A DNA stretch of 39,975 bases from a virus: positions 1 through 39,975 of IMG/VR virus record IMGVR_UViG_3300048828_000115. One strand, given 5' to 3'. Positions 14,737-23,859 of this stretch are shown here, one piece after another. Each line of letters starts with the position of its first letter. Within the stretch, counting starts at the first letter, position 1. The position numbers were made by a program, and so were the translations under genes. The notes beneath the pieces were generated by a model. The model worked only from the letters and a program-made list of their open reading frames with translations, had not been told where the DNA came from and ran no database searches.

Positions 14737-16491
14737 TTAAGTTGGGTCACATCCACCTGTTGCTATTACCATACCATATCTTACTTGAATATATGAGCTA
14801 TTATTAATTATATAATACTCTGGTGTGGTATTATCATTCAGTGGCGTTACACCATTACTATCCTCATATACAAAGTTACCAACTTTTGGTATAGTATTAG
14901 TATCAGTAGTGAATGCTTGAGTATTAGGGTCGTAAGTAGCATTAGGTGCAAAGTAATAAGTTTCTGTAGGGTTAGCACAAAAAATACCACCATTTGGACC
15001 TGTAGAGCTAAATGACTGCAACGCTGCAGGACAAGACACAGTATATATAAAAAATGTGTTGTTTATTGGAGCAAAAAACTCTAACTGAAAAGTACTAGGT
15101 GTAGCAGATGGCTTAGGTATTACCAAAGTAAACACGTCCTCTCCATCAGTGCTGTTTTGTGAGCCAGCCACACTTATGGTTCTTGTAGTTCCTAGTGATT
15201 GATATGTTCCATTCTGAAGCGAATAATCAGTTACATTTGTATAAGGAGAGCCGCCAAAAGTATCAGGAAACCCTACATAGGTAGGTAATCCAGTTCCAGA
15301 ATTAAACTCTCTACCAAAAGGAAACTGATTAGTGTTGTTTTGAGATGTTATTATGTTATACGTATTGCCATTGTATGTAGCTAACACGCCATCAGGTATA
15401 ACAGCTCCCATGTACATGTGTATAACAATAGCTCCGACATCGGATGGAGTTCCACCTACATCAATATCTGCAGTAAAATAACCATTGCTTGGATTTGATG
15501 CAGAGAAGTTAGTATTACATGGGTTGCCAGGTGATACAGGAGGAGTACATGAGCCTGTAGATATAACAATACCGTACTGTATTTCAATATAAGTACTGTC
15601 TGCTAATATTACAAACTGACTAGTTGCTGTGTCGTTAATTTTTGTACCAGCACCGCCATCTAGAAATACATAGTTCCCAATCCCTGGGGTAGTTAGTGTT
15701 TCAGGGACAAAGACAGTTGGCTGAATTGATGTAACATTTGCATTTTGTGCAAAATAATAAGTTACTGTGGCATCAGCGCATGTGTCATCTCCTTGAACTG
15801 GAGACCCAGCAAAACTATCTAGTTGTATGGGACAATCTGTCTGAAAAGAAAAAAATGTTCCTTGTATCGGCCCATAAAAATCTACATTGATTTGGCTAAC
15901 GCTAGCTGAGTTTTTAGGAATAACCTGAGTATAAACTCTAGTTCCTCCACCCCTTAAGTCTATCTGACTTGCGTTAACTGTAATCGGTTGAATATTTCCA
16001 GTCGGAATATATGTGCCATCAGCTTGTATCGTGTATATTGGAAGCGCTGAAGTGCTTACAGGCGTGTTGTTAGGAGAACCATAATAAGTTGGCTGTCCTA
16101 ACGGAGTGTTTAATCCAACAGGTCCTTGGTTATTACCTATATATGTAAGCTGATTATATGTCTGTCCATTATATGTGGTTAATATTCCATCAGGAATTGT
16201 ATTACCAACAATAGAATAAATTACTACTGCACCCACATCTGTACCACCACTAATCTGACCCAAGAAAGTTCCCCTAACATCAGCAGACTCACCACCGACC
16301 TGGCCACAAGGTAAAGCACATTGTGGGCATGGTTGTGCAGGTAATAAAACGCAGTTAAGTAACTCACGAACTATTATACCATTTGAATAAAGTCCATTTG
16401 ACGCACAGATATTCATATCCTCATCAGCAAAGATTGCTGTTGAAGTTGCTAAGTCTGGTCCGTTTAAATAATATGTTCCTGATACTGCCAT
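14737..16491 (-). CDS. putative virion surface/tail protein with internal duplication (584 aa)
   Basis: The protein consists of a short N-terminal part with several Cys (CVLLPAQPCPQCALPCG, residues ~47-63) and two diverged ~260-residue repeats. Matching landmarks are DVGAVVIYSIVGNTIPDGIL against DVGAIVIHMYMGAVIPDGVL, VTYYFAQNA against ETYYFAPNA, and the ends YIEIQYGIVISTGSC against YIQVRYGMVIATGGC. Composition is Thr/Ser/Asn/Gly-rich and beta-type, with paired Cys in each repeat (for example DCPIQ/SCPAA). It lies between the tail-hub protein and another tail protein, so a tail-tip, fibre or decoration role is likely. I do not recognise the family. The duplication is seen directly. Confidence 0.55.
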   Translation of the reverse strand: MAVSGTYYLNGPDLATSTAIFADEDMNICASNGLYSNGIIVRELLNCVLLPAQPCPQCALPCGQVGGESADVRGTFLGQISGGTDVGAVVIYSIVGNTIPDGILTTYNGQTYNQLTYIGNNQGPVGLNTPLGQPTYYGSPNNTPVSTSALPIYTIQADGTYIPTGNIQPITVNASQIDLRGGGTRVYTQVIPKNSASVSQINVDFYGPIQGTFFSFQTDCPIQLDSFAGSPVQGDDTCADATVTYYFAQNANVTSIQPTVFVPETLTTPGIGNYVFLDGGAGTKINDTATSQFVILADSTYIEIQYGIVISTGSCTPPVSPGNPCNTNFSASNPSNGYFTADIDVGGTPSDVGAIVIHMYMGAVIPDGVLATYNGNTYNIITSQNNTNQFPFGREFNSGTGLPTYVGFPDTFGGSPYTNVTDYSLQNGTYQSLGTTRTISVAGSQNSTDGEDVFTLVIPKPSATPSTFQLEFFAPINNTFFIYTVSCPAALQSFSSTGPNGGIFCANPTETYYFAPNATYDPNTQAFTTDTNTIPKVGNFVYEDSNGVTPLNDNTTPEYYIINNSSYIQVRYGMVIATGGCDPT

Positions 16492-16505
16492 TCTATTTAT
16501 TTTAA

Positions 16506-19500
16506 TTAAGGTAAAGGTGTTGGGTCATTACAGTCACAGCAGACATCGTTTAAGTCTGATGTTCCGTAGCATAAAACTGCTTCTGTTGGTTGTCTATAAT
16601 CGTATACTAAATACAATTGATTTCCTGTTGATGCCATTGTATAGTCTCCAATGTATTGGTCTGGCGCAAGAGTAACATCTAAAGGTAAAGGTGAGCCAGC
16701 GGCAGAAAGTAAAGAAAGTATACCTGCTGGAGTAGCTGGGTATTGAACATTAGTTCGTAAAGCATAAAACTCATTTTTAGTTGGTTCAAAAACAAAATTA
16801 TCTGAATTTCTTTTATGGCAAATAACTTGAACCAGTGCATTATCAGCTGGTATAACTCCTGCACCTTGCGGAGCAGTAACAGAGTCAAACTGACTAATAG
16901 TAATAAAGTCAGTTCCATCAACAAATGTTACTTGCTCAGAGTGTAATGGAGATAAATATGTTCCGTCCACCCATCTGTACTCGTTGTGTATTGTCTGACC
17001 TTCGTCAGGTGAATTTGTTATACATACCTGAGTTACGGTAATAATCTCGGCAACAGGGCAAGTAACAGTAATCTGTATGGTAGCTCCTGCTTTACCTATT
17101 AAAACAACCTGAGCCTCCGATTCACTAACAACGTTTTTATCAAAGGTAAAACTACTGCTGCCATCAGTAATAACAGTTGTAGGCACAACATCTACTCCAT
17201 TGTATGTAACCTCTAAACTACTTCCTGATGAATTACTTGCCTGAATTTCTATATCTGTATTTCCTACTAATAACCCTAGGTCTATACAATACTCAAAGGT
17301 CTTATCCTCTGGGAAAGTAAAGGTCCTATCAATTCCGCAGGCAATACAAGATTCTTCAGACGGTAGTTCCTCGTCATTTATACTTAGAACATACTCATTC
17401 ATGTATGGGTCATACCCACCAATCTTTTGATTGTTTAGACTATTAATAAATCTATCTCTAAACCAAGACCTCATGCCAGATTCAGAAATTACTGTAAGCT
17501 TTTCGTTTTGTCCTGCAGCTCCTGTAAGCATAATTACTGCGCCTCGTTTAGCGTCAGTAAAATATTTATTATAACCCCAAGAACAAAAACTTTCTGGGTT
17601 TCTTGAGATGCCATACTCTTCTATTCTAGCTATCTGAGTTCCTAAAACCTCAGGTACAGAGGCTATCTGTCCCCCACCTGCTGAGTCACTTAATAAGTTT
17701 TTACCAGCTAATACATAGGATATTTTATCCTCCTGTAATACTAGTATATCAGTTTCTCTTCCATGAAGTTTTTCAATTGGGCCATATATATCTTCACAAG
17801 GTTTGAAATTTAATAACCCTAAGTTAAATTCGTTTAGCTTGTTTACATTACTTTCGTTATTATAAACACCACTATATGTTAAATCAGCAAAGCGATGTGC
17901 TTGCTTGAATTCTAATTCAGAAGTAGAGGCTGTTCTTTCTCCTAAAGAAAATTCTTTTCCTACAATTGAGTCTCTTATTCTATAACTTTCAACACCATTA
18001 GCAAAAGTGAAACAGTTAAAGAAATCCGTTAACACAATAGCGGACTGAGCTCCTGTTTGGTTTTGTATATTACCTTCATGTCTACCTGTTGCTTTGTCAA
18101 TATTATATACGTCTGCAGACTCATACCATAAATCTGGAGTAGCATCCGTTGGCTCAGTCTCAAAAACTATAGTATTTTCAGCTCTAAAAACTTCTATGTT
18201 GGCTTCTATCTTTGCTCTCCTACTATCCGAGTGCTTAGAACCTCTACATGAGTTTGTGCCTACTAATCCAAGGGAAAGTAAGTTATTATCCGTTCCTCTT
18301 AAAAACTGGTATTGGTACACACACCTGTCTTGTGGCATTGCACCTAATGCATCATTAGTAGTAGCTGCTGTTTGTAAAGCAGGATTGTAGTAATTCTGAA
18401 AGTATGGTGGCGGACAGTCAGGACCATTAGAAACATTAACCGCTCCATTATCTAACCTGGACTGTATATTATCTCCATCAAACCACTCTTTAAAATTATC
18501 ATAATCTTGTGATGATGTTAGTTTTAAATCTAAGGTATATTCTCTTCCATCACATCCACCGCTACGTCTTCCTGCTCTTCTGAATTTAATATACATACGT
18601 ATCCTTGAACCAGCAGGAATTGTGTAATCTATATACTGCCCTGGGTTGTTAGGGTCTTCTACACCGCATGGATACGCAAGCCTTGGATGGGAGTTTCCGC
18701 TTTTTTGACGCACACTTCTTTGTCCATACAATACAGTGGGAAGGTCACCTGGTTCTACTTGAAAATCATTTGCTATAATTTTCATATATGTTCCAGCTGG
18801 AACTGTAACACTGTTTCCTTGCCCATCCGCAACGTCTATGAAATTTTCAACCTGAGCTTCTTTTTGTAGAACAGTGGCGTATTGACAGCGGTTGGTAGCT
18901 CCTCCTGTATCTCTTTTTACCCTAAGCCTATCTCCCTCTTCAACCTTTCTTGCATTCTCTCCTTCTAATAAAAAGTAAGTGGAAGAAGTTGACAGCTCAT
19001 CGAAAAATACATTTGAAAAAATTGTGTTATAATCTTCAAAATCTGGCTTTATAACCATCTTATATCTGTCTGCCCATACAGGCGCTAATTGTGAGGGTGG
19101 TATTACTACCTGTATTTGATTTTGTAAATCAGATGCCGAACACCCAACATGTATTGAGTTGTTTGGGCTTACTAGTGCTGTAGAAGAGCGACCAAACTCA
19201 TCCATATAAACAATACCCAATTCATAATCCCTATCACTATGAAGACTCTTAGGGTTTCCTATACCAAGGTATGTTAAATCTGCAAATGAAACAGTATAAT
19301 ATTCATAAACAGTTTGAGTGGGTGTAGCTAAATCATCTACATAAGCCATCGCTGGAATAACAAAACCTATTTCTTGACTACCAGGACTTGAGATTATTTG
19401 TATTGGTTGACCAGCACTACTTATACCACTTTCAAATTTTGAAAAACTATCTAAGTTAGCTGGTAGTGCACAATTAAATTCGTCTGTAACAGTTGTTCCA

Positions 19501-20942
19501 TCACAAGAGGTTTCGTTTCCTGGAACTGGGTCATATACAGGAAGGATGCTTGCTGCTGTACCTATGGTTTCTACAAACGCAGGGTCTGTTGATAGCTCAT
19601 AAACGCTATTAAAATCTTGAGGAAGAAGGAAAGTGAATTCAAGTGTTATAAGCGGAGAGGTCTCAGTAGGGAAGGGCTGTTGTCCTGTAAATCCAGAATG
19701 ATTATATCTTATTTCAAAATTTAAAGAAGCACCATTAACTAATTCTATATCTGTAAAATCATAGTATACTACAGCGTTTACTACATTATTATTAGTGTCT
19801 ATAGTGTAGTTAAAACTATCTGTTCTATCAGGTATTGAACCCTCAGCTATAACTTCAGATATAAGCTCGCAATAGTATTCTAAACGTATTGGATTTGTGT
19901 TTAAATCTAATAAGTCATATCCATCAACATAGTTACCATAAATTAATCTATTACCCATTATTGTTTGAGCCTGCGCTTTTAAAGGCACGTTGTCAAACAA
20001 TCTTGTTAATTGAGTAGGAGAAATTACAGTAAATATCTTGCTGTTATTAAAATTTAAAGTATAGTCTGTATTATCTGCATACCCAAGATTTTGTTTGTTA
20101 AATATTTCTATAGACTTAATTACACTCGATGTGGTTTCTGCGAAAACAACCTCAATACTTTTTACTAAAGGCCCTCCACTGTTGTATGTGACTTTAACAT
20201 TATTAAAAGCATTAGTCATTCCTTCATTTAAACCTGTGTCTATAGCGTAATCAAATCCCTTAGGGATAAAAGCTGGCTCAGTAAACTGTGATAAAGCGGA
20301 CCTCTCTCCATCCTCATATATATATCTATAAGAAAAAGTTAAGAATCTTTCTTCTATAAAGTTTTCTTCACCAGATAGGTTAGTTAATTCAAACGATGGA
20401 GCTGCAACAGGTGGTTTTTTTATAACCAAAAGTTGTTCTTCTAAATCAGGCGAGTTAGAGTCATAGTTTCTTTTTATGTTTATAAACCTAGGTTGATTGT
20501 AGTTATCTGTCCAGAACAATAAGTCTTCAACTCTATTAACACCTGTTATTAAGAAATCATCATTAAAGTTTAGCACTGTCTCTAGAGCACCTACTGTAAT
20601 GACGTGATACGTTAGTAAGTTTAATTGAACATTATATGACACGACCATATCTACTATCCCAACGAGATTAGCTGGGTCATGAACAAACCAATACAGCGTT
20701 TCTCTTTGTCCATCTTCATACGCACCAATACATTTAGCTTGGTCGCTTAAAGGAACTCCATTATAACTTAAACTAGTTAGTTTATTATTCCCTTTTGTAT
20801 TTTCAACCGAACCAACCTCAGATTCCTCAGTAGAGCCTAGCCTAATATTCAAAGCATCAACATACTCACCATTAGGAATCAAGCGTTCATCAACGCTTTT
20901 GTTCATTCGACCTGCGATAAAATTTCTAGTAGTTTCTGCCAT
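16506..20942 (-). CDS. large tail hub / stabilisation-type protein (1478 aa)
   Basis: The N-terminus (FIAGRMNKSVDERLIPNGEY, then VDALNIRLGSTEESEVGSVEN) matches the pattern of phage stabilisation or tail-nozzle proteins that close the head-tail channel in short-tailed phages (T7 gp12/P22 gp10 role, crAss muzzle role). The middle contains many aromatic beta repeats expected of a propeller-like tail nozzle, with a conserved-looking YLVYDYR close to the end. The C-terminus is Cys-rich (CYGTSDLNDVCCDCND), which could bind metal or form disulfides. It follows two adaptor/ring candidates with a gap of 2 nt, the usual order. ATG start at 20942. Assignment to nozzle rather than another tail role rests on N-terminal pattern and context. 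Confidence 0.6.
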   Translation of the reverse strand: MAETTRNFIAGRMNKSVDERLIPNGEYVDALNIRLGSTEESEVGSVENTKGNNKLTSLSYNGVPLSDQAKCIGAYEDGQRETLYWFVHDPANLVGIVDMVVSYNVQLNLLTYHVITVGALETVLNFNDDFLITGVNRVEDLLFWTDNYNQPRFINIKRNYDSNSPDLEEQLLVIKKPPVAAPSFELTNLSGEENFIEERFLTFSYRYIYEDGERSALSQFTEPAFIPKGFDYAIDTGLNEGMTNAFNNVKVTYNSGGPLVKSIEVVFAETTSSVIKSIEIFNKQNLGYADNTDYTLNFNNSKIFTVISPTQLTRLFDNVPLKAQAQTIMGNRLIYGNYVDGYDLLDLNTNPIRLEYYCELISEVIAEGSIPDRTDSFNYTIDTNNNVVNAVVYYDFTDIELVNGASLNFEIRYNHSGFTGQQPFPTETSPLITLEFTFLLPQDFNSVYELSTDPAFVETIGTAASILPVYDPVPGNETSCDGTTVTDEFNCALPANLDSFSKFESGISSAGQPIQIISSPGSQEIGFVIPAMAYVDDLATPTQTVYEYYTVSFADLTYLGIGNPKSLHSDRDYELGIVYMDEFGRSSTALVSPNNSIHVGCSASDLQNQIQVVIPPSQLAPVWADRYKMVIKPDFEDYNTIFSNVFFDELSTSSTYFLLEGENARKVEEGDRLRVKRDTGGATNRCQYATVLQKEAQVENFIDVADGQGNSVTVPAGTYMKIIANDFQVEPGDLPTVLYGQRSVRQKSGNSHPRLAYPCGVEDPNNPGQYIDYTIPAGSRIRMYIKFRRAGRRSGGCDGREYTLDLKLTSSQDYDNFKEWFDGDNIQSRLDNGAVNVSNGPDCPPPYFQNYYNPALQTAATTNDALGAMPQDRCVYQYQFLRGTDNNLLSLGLVGTNSCRGSKHSDSRRAKIEANIEVFRAENTIVFETEPTDATPDLWYESADVYNIDKATGRHEGNIQNQTGAQSAIVLTDFFNCFTFANGVESYRIRDSIVGKEFSLGERTASTSELEFKQAHRFADLTYSGVYNNESNVNKLNEFNLGLLNFKPCEDIYGPIEKLHGRETDILVLQEDKISYVLAGKNLLSDSAGGGQIASVPEVLGTQIARIEEYGISRNPESFCSWGYNKYFTDAKRGAVIMLTGAAGQNEKLTVISESGMRSWFRDRFINSLNNQKIGGYDPYMNEYVLSINDEELPSEESCIACGIDRTFTFPEDKTFEYCIDLGLLVGNTDIEIQASNSSGSSLEVTYNGVDVVPTTVITDGSSSFTFDKNVVSESEAQVVLIGKAGATIQITVTCPVAEIITVTQVCITNSPDEGQTIHNEYRWVDGTYLSPLHSEQVTFVDGTDFITISQFDSVTAPQGAGVIPADNALVQVICHKRNSDNFVFEPTKNEFYALRTNVQYPATPAGILSLLSAAGSPLPLDVTLAPDQYIGDYTMASTGNQLYLVYDYRQPTEAVLCYGTSDLNDVCCDCNDPTPLP

Positions 20943-20944
20943 GC

Positions 20945-21871
20945 TTATTTAATCCACTTATCCATACCTCTGATGTTTTGAATCAAACGACCAGGATGTA
21001 TATTACTAATTCTAAGTTTAGCGTTTCTTAGTAACGCAGAGCTTCTTTTTCTTGCTCTAGCTACAACATATTCTTGTACACCTAACTTGGCATTTAATAT
21101 AGCAAATTGAATATAAGCGTAAACATATTCTTCAAATAATTTATTGACACTTATTTGAGAGTCATCTCCAGCCTCCATTCCATCTGATACATATTCTAAA
21201 ATACAGAACTCACCTGCCATATCTGAACTGAAGTTAATAACTCCTGCTTTTTTATTTATTTTAAATGTAGGATTAAAGTTTGCAGTCTCTGTATTTAATC
21301 CGTACTGAGCTCCTATACCGTAATCAAAATACCAATTACCATCTACACAATACCCCTCTCTATTGTTATAAGGGCTTTGCTCGTTAAGGTAAATACTTTT
21401 TTTAGTACCTTCTATCCTTTGCAGGTCAATCGTTGATGTAGATGGCTTCAAAATGTTTCCATCATGGTCAAATAAAATCCTACAAGTATTATCTTGAAGG
21501 TATGCATCACTCCAATTGGTTTGAATATTTTCAGTAAGCGGTCTAAGAACTCCGTCTTTATATAAAGATATTCTCACCCAATTTACATAATCTGGAGGTA
21601 AAACAAATCTTAGTGTATCACATACTTCTAGCTCTAAAATCTTAAGCTCTTTAAATGCGTCATAATTTAGTTCTTGTATAGCTCTCTTCGCATGAAATAA
21701 AATTCTATACCTTTCTTCGTTATTAACTAAACTATGGTTGCCAGAATACATCAACATAAAATTATTAACTATGTCATATAAACTTACATATTGATATGAA
21801 CCCCAGTTAGCATCTTCTGTATGAGGGTTTCCTGTATTTTCGTAATATTGATATTCTGTTAAGTATGCCAT
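20945..21871 (-). CDS. putative head-tail adaptor / ring protein (308 aa)
   Basis: An alpha/beta protein. It has an N-terminal helical part (YDIVNNFMLMYSG, YRILFHAKRAIQELNYDAF), a central beta part (CDTLRFVLPPDYVNWVRISL), and a conserved-looking basic helical C-terminus (ARKRSSALLRNAKLRISNIH, then IRGMDKWIK). This resembles T7 gp11-like adaptors and the ring proteins of crAss-like phages, which bind beneath the portal. Its ATG overlaps the previous stop by 1 nt (TAATG) and it precedes the tail-hub gene by 2 nt, consistent with co-translation of the neck complex. The adaptor role is inferred from family pattern and neighbours. Confidence 0.6.
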   Translation of the reverse strand: MAYLTEYQYYENTGNPHTEDANWGSYQYVSLYDIVNNFMLMYSGNHSLVNNEERYRILFHAKRAIQELNYDAFKELKILELEVCDTLRFVLPPDYVNWVRISLYKDGVLRPLTENIQTNWSDAYLQDNTCRILFDHDGNILKPSTSTIDLQRIEGTKKSIYLNEQSPYNNREGYCVDGNWYFDYGIGAQYGLNTETANFNPTFKINKKAGVINFSSDMAGEFCILEYVSDGMEAGDDSQISVNKLFEEYVYAYIQFAILNAKLGVQEYVVARARKRSSALLRNAKLRISNIHPGRLIQNIRGMDKWIK

Positions 21872-22905
21872 TATTTTTCTTTTTGTTCTTCTCTCATATC
21901 CATTGATTGGCCAAATTGAATAGCTTCTACTTCTCTAATTGACATTCCAGCATATTGTAATATTTTATTTACTAATGTTGGTTCTTCTTCTAAAGGCAGC
22001 TCAAAGTCTTGATACAAAGCGTTTGATTGATTAAATGAAGGTTCGCCTCCAACTAACTGAGCGTAAGTCCACTTAGGGTCTTTAGGATACCTTATATACT
22101 GGCATAGTATTCTACCAGCTGATGTTTCTCCAGAATTAATTACATTTAAACCCCATTGAAAGTTTTCAGGATATACCTGTATTAATTGTCTACTCTGAGA
22201 ATAAGCTGGAAATAATTCTGTAGGCTTAGTTAAGTTAGACATGTTAAGTTGTGTAATCTTTTTATTCGTTACTTTTTCACATTCATTAACACCTTGTCTT
22301 GTACTTAAAATAGTATAAGATACACCTGCGTTTGGGAATATATTATCCTCCAATAATAATGTGTTAGTATTTGGTGGATTTAGATATCTTACACTTGTTG
22401 ATTCTCCTGTGGTTAAATTAACAACAACATCGCCTGGCTGAACTCCTAATGCAAAAAAGTTTTTAGTATTATCAACTAACTCTTGTGTAAACGATAATGT
22501 GTTTGTGCTGTTAGCGACTAAGTATTTTGTAAGTAATAAAACTTTATTTATTAAATAATAATCAGAACCTGTTGTGGCTATTGTTGGCACACTATAAGTC
22601 GATGTTGCAGACGGAGAAACAATAACCTCACTAGCTCCATTTAGATATACAGGCACAAGAGTTTCTTGCTCTGAAAATATTTCTATAGCGTCTTGATATA
22701 TTTTTTTTATATCTGCCAATCCCACTCCTGATTGCCTAGCATTCTCTTTAGTTATCTGATAATTATATTGATAAAAATAATCTTCAAAAATATCTAGCTG
22801 TGCTTGCTTGGCATATAAATTAAAATCACTAGGAGTTATATACCCATAGTTGTTTTTATTAAGAACCGACAGTACAGTTTCTCGTACTGAATTTATTATG
22901 CTCAT
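21871..22905 (-). CDS. putative neck / ring protein (344 aa)
   Basis: It begins MSIINSVRETVLSVLNKNNY and continues with a helical segment (SDFNLYAKQAQLDIFEDYFY), then a long beta-rich middle and a helical C-terminus (EPTLVNKILQYAGMSIREVE). The pattern resembles head-completion or ring proteins in Bacteroidota phages. It sits between the capsid region and the second adaptor candidate, sharing a 1-nt TAATG overlap with the latter. It has its own upstream signals: a strong terminator hairpin and a TATCTTTG element 18 nt before the ATG, so it probably opens a separate transcript for the tail genes. Role inferred. Confidence 0.55.
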   Translation of the reverse strand: MSIINSVRETVLSVLNKNNYGYITPSDFNLYAKQAQLDIFEDYFYQYNYQITKENARQSGVGLADIKKIYQDAIEIFSEQETLVPVYLNGASEVIVSPSATSTYSVPTIATTGSDYYLINKVLLLTKYLVANSTNTLSFTQELVDNTKNFFALGVQPGDVVVNLTTGESTSVRYLNPPNTNTLLLEDNIFPNAGVSYTILSTRQGVNECEKVTNKKITQLNMSNLTKPTELFPAYSQSRQLIQVYPENFQWGLNVINSGETSAGRILCQYIRYPKDPKWTYAQLVGGEPSFNQSNALYQDFELPLEEEPTLVNKILQYAGMSIREVEAIQFGQSMDMREEQKEK

Positions 22906-22923
22906 CTGTTATTTTATTTACCA

Positions 22924-22931
22924 CAAAGATA
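22924..22931 (-). promoter_or_regulatory. TATCTTTG -7 type promoter element
   Basis: Minus-strand TATCTTTG, immediately after the T-tract of a terminator and 18 nt before the ATG of the 344-aa ring gene. It would restart transcription for the tail genes. No clear -33 TTG is visible because that spacing falls within the hairpin. Confidence 0.5.
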
Positions 22932-22934
22932 AGC

Positions 22935-22965
22935 AAAAAAAAAGAGGATGCATTTCTGCAGCCTC
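22935..22965 (-). terminator. rho-independent terminator
   Basis: On the minus strand GAGG-C-TGCA-GAAA-TGCA-T-CCTC forms a stem with one mismatch and a GAAA loop, followed directly by nine T. It lies in the gap between the 250-aa gene and the 344-aa ring gene. Confidence 0.85.
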
Positions 22966-23014
22966 TTCTTGGTTGGTCGGAGTAATCAGCTCCTTTATTA
23001 TTATGAACACTTCT
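22935..23014 (-). ncRNA. candidate small RNA or attenuated leader (~80 nt)
   Basis: A promoter with both boxes (23019-23048) lies about 55 nt upstream of a strong terminator (22935-22965), with no convincing gene between. The predicted transcript carries a small hairpin (GGAG, loop CTGATTA, CTCC) and then the terminator stem. It could be a stand-alone phage small RNA or a leader that controls read-through into the ring and tail genes. The exact 5' end is an estimate. Confidence 0.3.
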
Positions 23015-23018
23015 ATTG

Positions 23019-23048
23019 CAAAAGTAATAATTATTTCTTGTTATCCAA
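23019..23048 (-). promoter_or_regulatory. two-box Bacteroidota-type promoter
   Basis: Minus-strand TTG (23046-23048), a 19-nt spacer, then TACTTTTG (23019-23026, fits TAnnTTTG). This is the best two-box match I found. The -33 box lies inside the 3' end of the 250-aa gene. Confidence 0.5.
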
Positions 23049-23783
23049 GTTTTTTTCAAGAAATTTTAATATTTCAATACCTTCGTCAGATTGAAGATAC
23101 CCTGCTACTACGTAAAATGGGTCTTCTCCAAAAGGAATGTTTACCATTCTCTTTTTATTCTTATCTGTATTAAAGTATACATCCTTCTTGTTATTTTTAA
23201 ATATTAATACCTTATGAGCGAAAAACTCCTGGACTTTAGAGTTTAATTTTAACCCAGGGTCTTTTACAGCTCGCAAGAAAAAATCTGGTTCTTGCTCTGC
23301 GTATATTAATATATCTCTTCTTAATTCAGAAGAGGTGGTTCTAGAAACATCTGTGTTAAATAAAACTCTAGCTAAAGCTTCTACTTGGTCAATGTCTAAT
23401 TGACGTGCTTCTATAAGAGCGTCTACTCTAGAATTTAAAACATCCATTTCTTTCTGAGCATCTTTCTCAGTATTAACCTCAACGAACTTGCTTCCATTCA
23501 TTGGGTGATAATGTAAGAATTCCTGAAGGGTTGGATTTGTTCTTGGTACAGATAAAAATCCATCTTCAAAAACAATTGGCTCTATAATAGCATTACCATC
23601 CTGCTCATCTTCAAATGGGCTTTTCTGGTTTCTTGCATAGCGTAAAGCTCTGTTAGTTCCTTTACCTTCATCAAAGTGCATTAAAGGATATCTTCTTGAG
23701 TTTCTAGTTGGCAGCATAAAAGAAAGTGGCGCTGCGTCTTTGGTAAGTTTATAGGTCTTATTGACCAATACATTTTTTTTCAT
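23031..23783 (-). CDS. unrecognised capsid-region protein (250 aa)
   Basis: A charged, soluble, mostly helical protein directly after the capsid gene. Features are a basic N-terminus (MKKNVLVNKTYKL), a segment FLSVPRTNPTLQEFLHYHPM followed by NGSKFVEV (residues ~75-100), a helical middle (DVLNSRVDALIEARQLDIDQ), and a C-terminus with Lys/Asn-rich strands. No catalytic motif or membrane segment is visible. I recall similar proteins beside capsid genes of Bacteroidota phages but know no established function. Its place suggests a capsid-associated or head-completion protein. It is separated from the capsid gene by a strong hairpin, so it may be expressed at a lower level. Confidence 0.55.
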   Translation of the reverse strand: MKKNVLVNKTYKLTKDAAPLSFMLPTRNSRRYPLMHFDEGKGTNRALRYARNQKSPFEDEQDGNAIIEPIVFEDGFLSVPRTNPTLQEFLHYHPMNGSKFVEVNTEKDAQKEMDVLNSRVDALIEARQLDIDQVEALARVLFNTDVSRTTSSELRRDILIYAEQEPDFFLRAVKDPGLKLNSKVQEFFAHKVLIFKNNKKDVYFNTDKNKKRMVNIPFGEDPFYVVAGYLQSDEGIEILKFLEKNLDNKK

Positions 23784-23810
23784 TTAATTATAATTTAGAT
23801 TTAATAAAAG

Positions 23811-23849
23811 TAATAATTACCCTCGTCACAATAACGAGGGTAATAATTA
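23811..23849 (-). terminator. hairpin after the major capsid gene
   Basis: Two 15-nt arms (23811-23825 and 23835-23849) pair with one mismatch around a 9-nt loop, core CCCTCG/CGAGGG. The flanks are A/T-rich but lack a long T-tract, so it may be a partial terminator or an mRNA 3'-end stabiliser. It sits 11 nt after the capsid stop codon. Confidence 0.7.
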
Positions 23850-23859
23850 CATATTTAAT

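Noticed and set aside
22859-23059. 66-aa minus-strand open frame across the gap before the ring gene
   Set aside because: It spans a terminator hairpin, its T-tract and a promoter element, overlaps both neighbours out of frame, and its sequence (SSFFLLIFVV from the T-run) looks like read-through of regulatory DNA.
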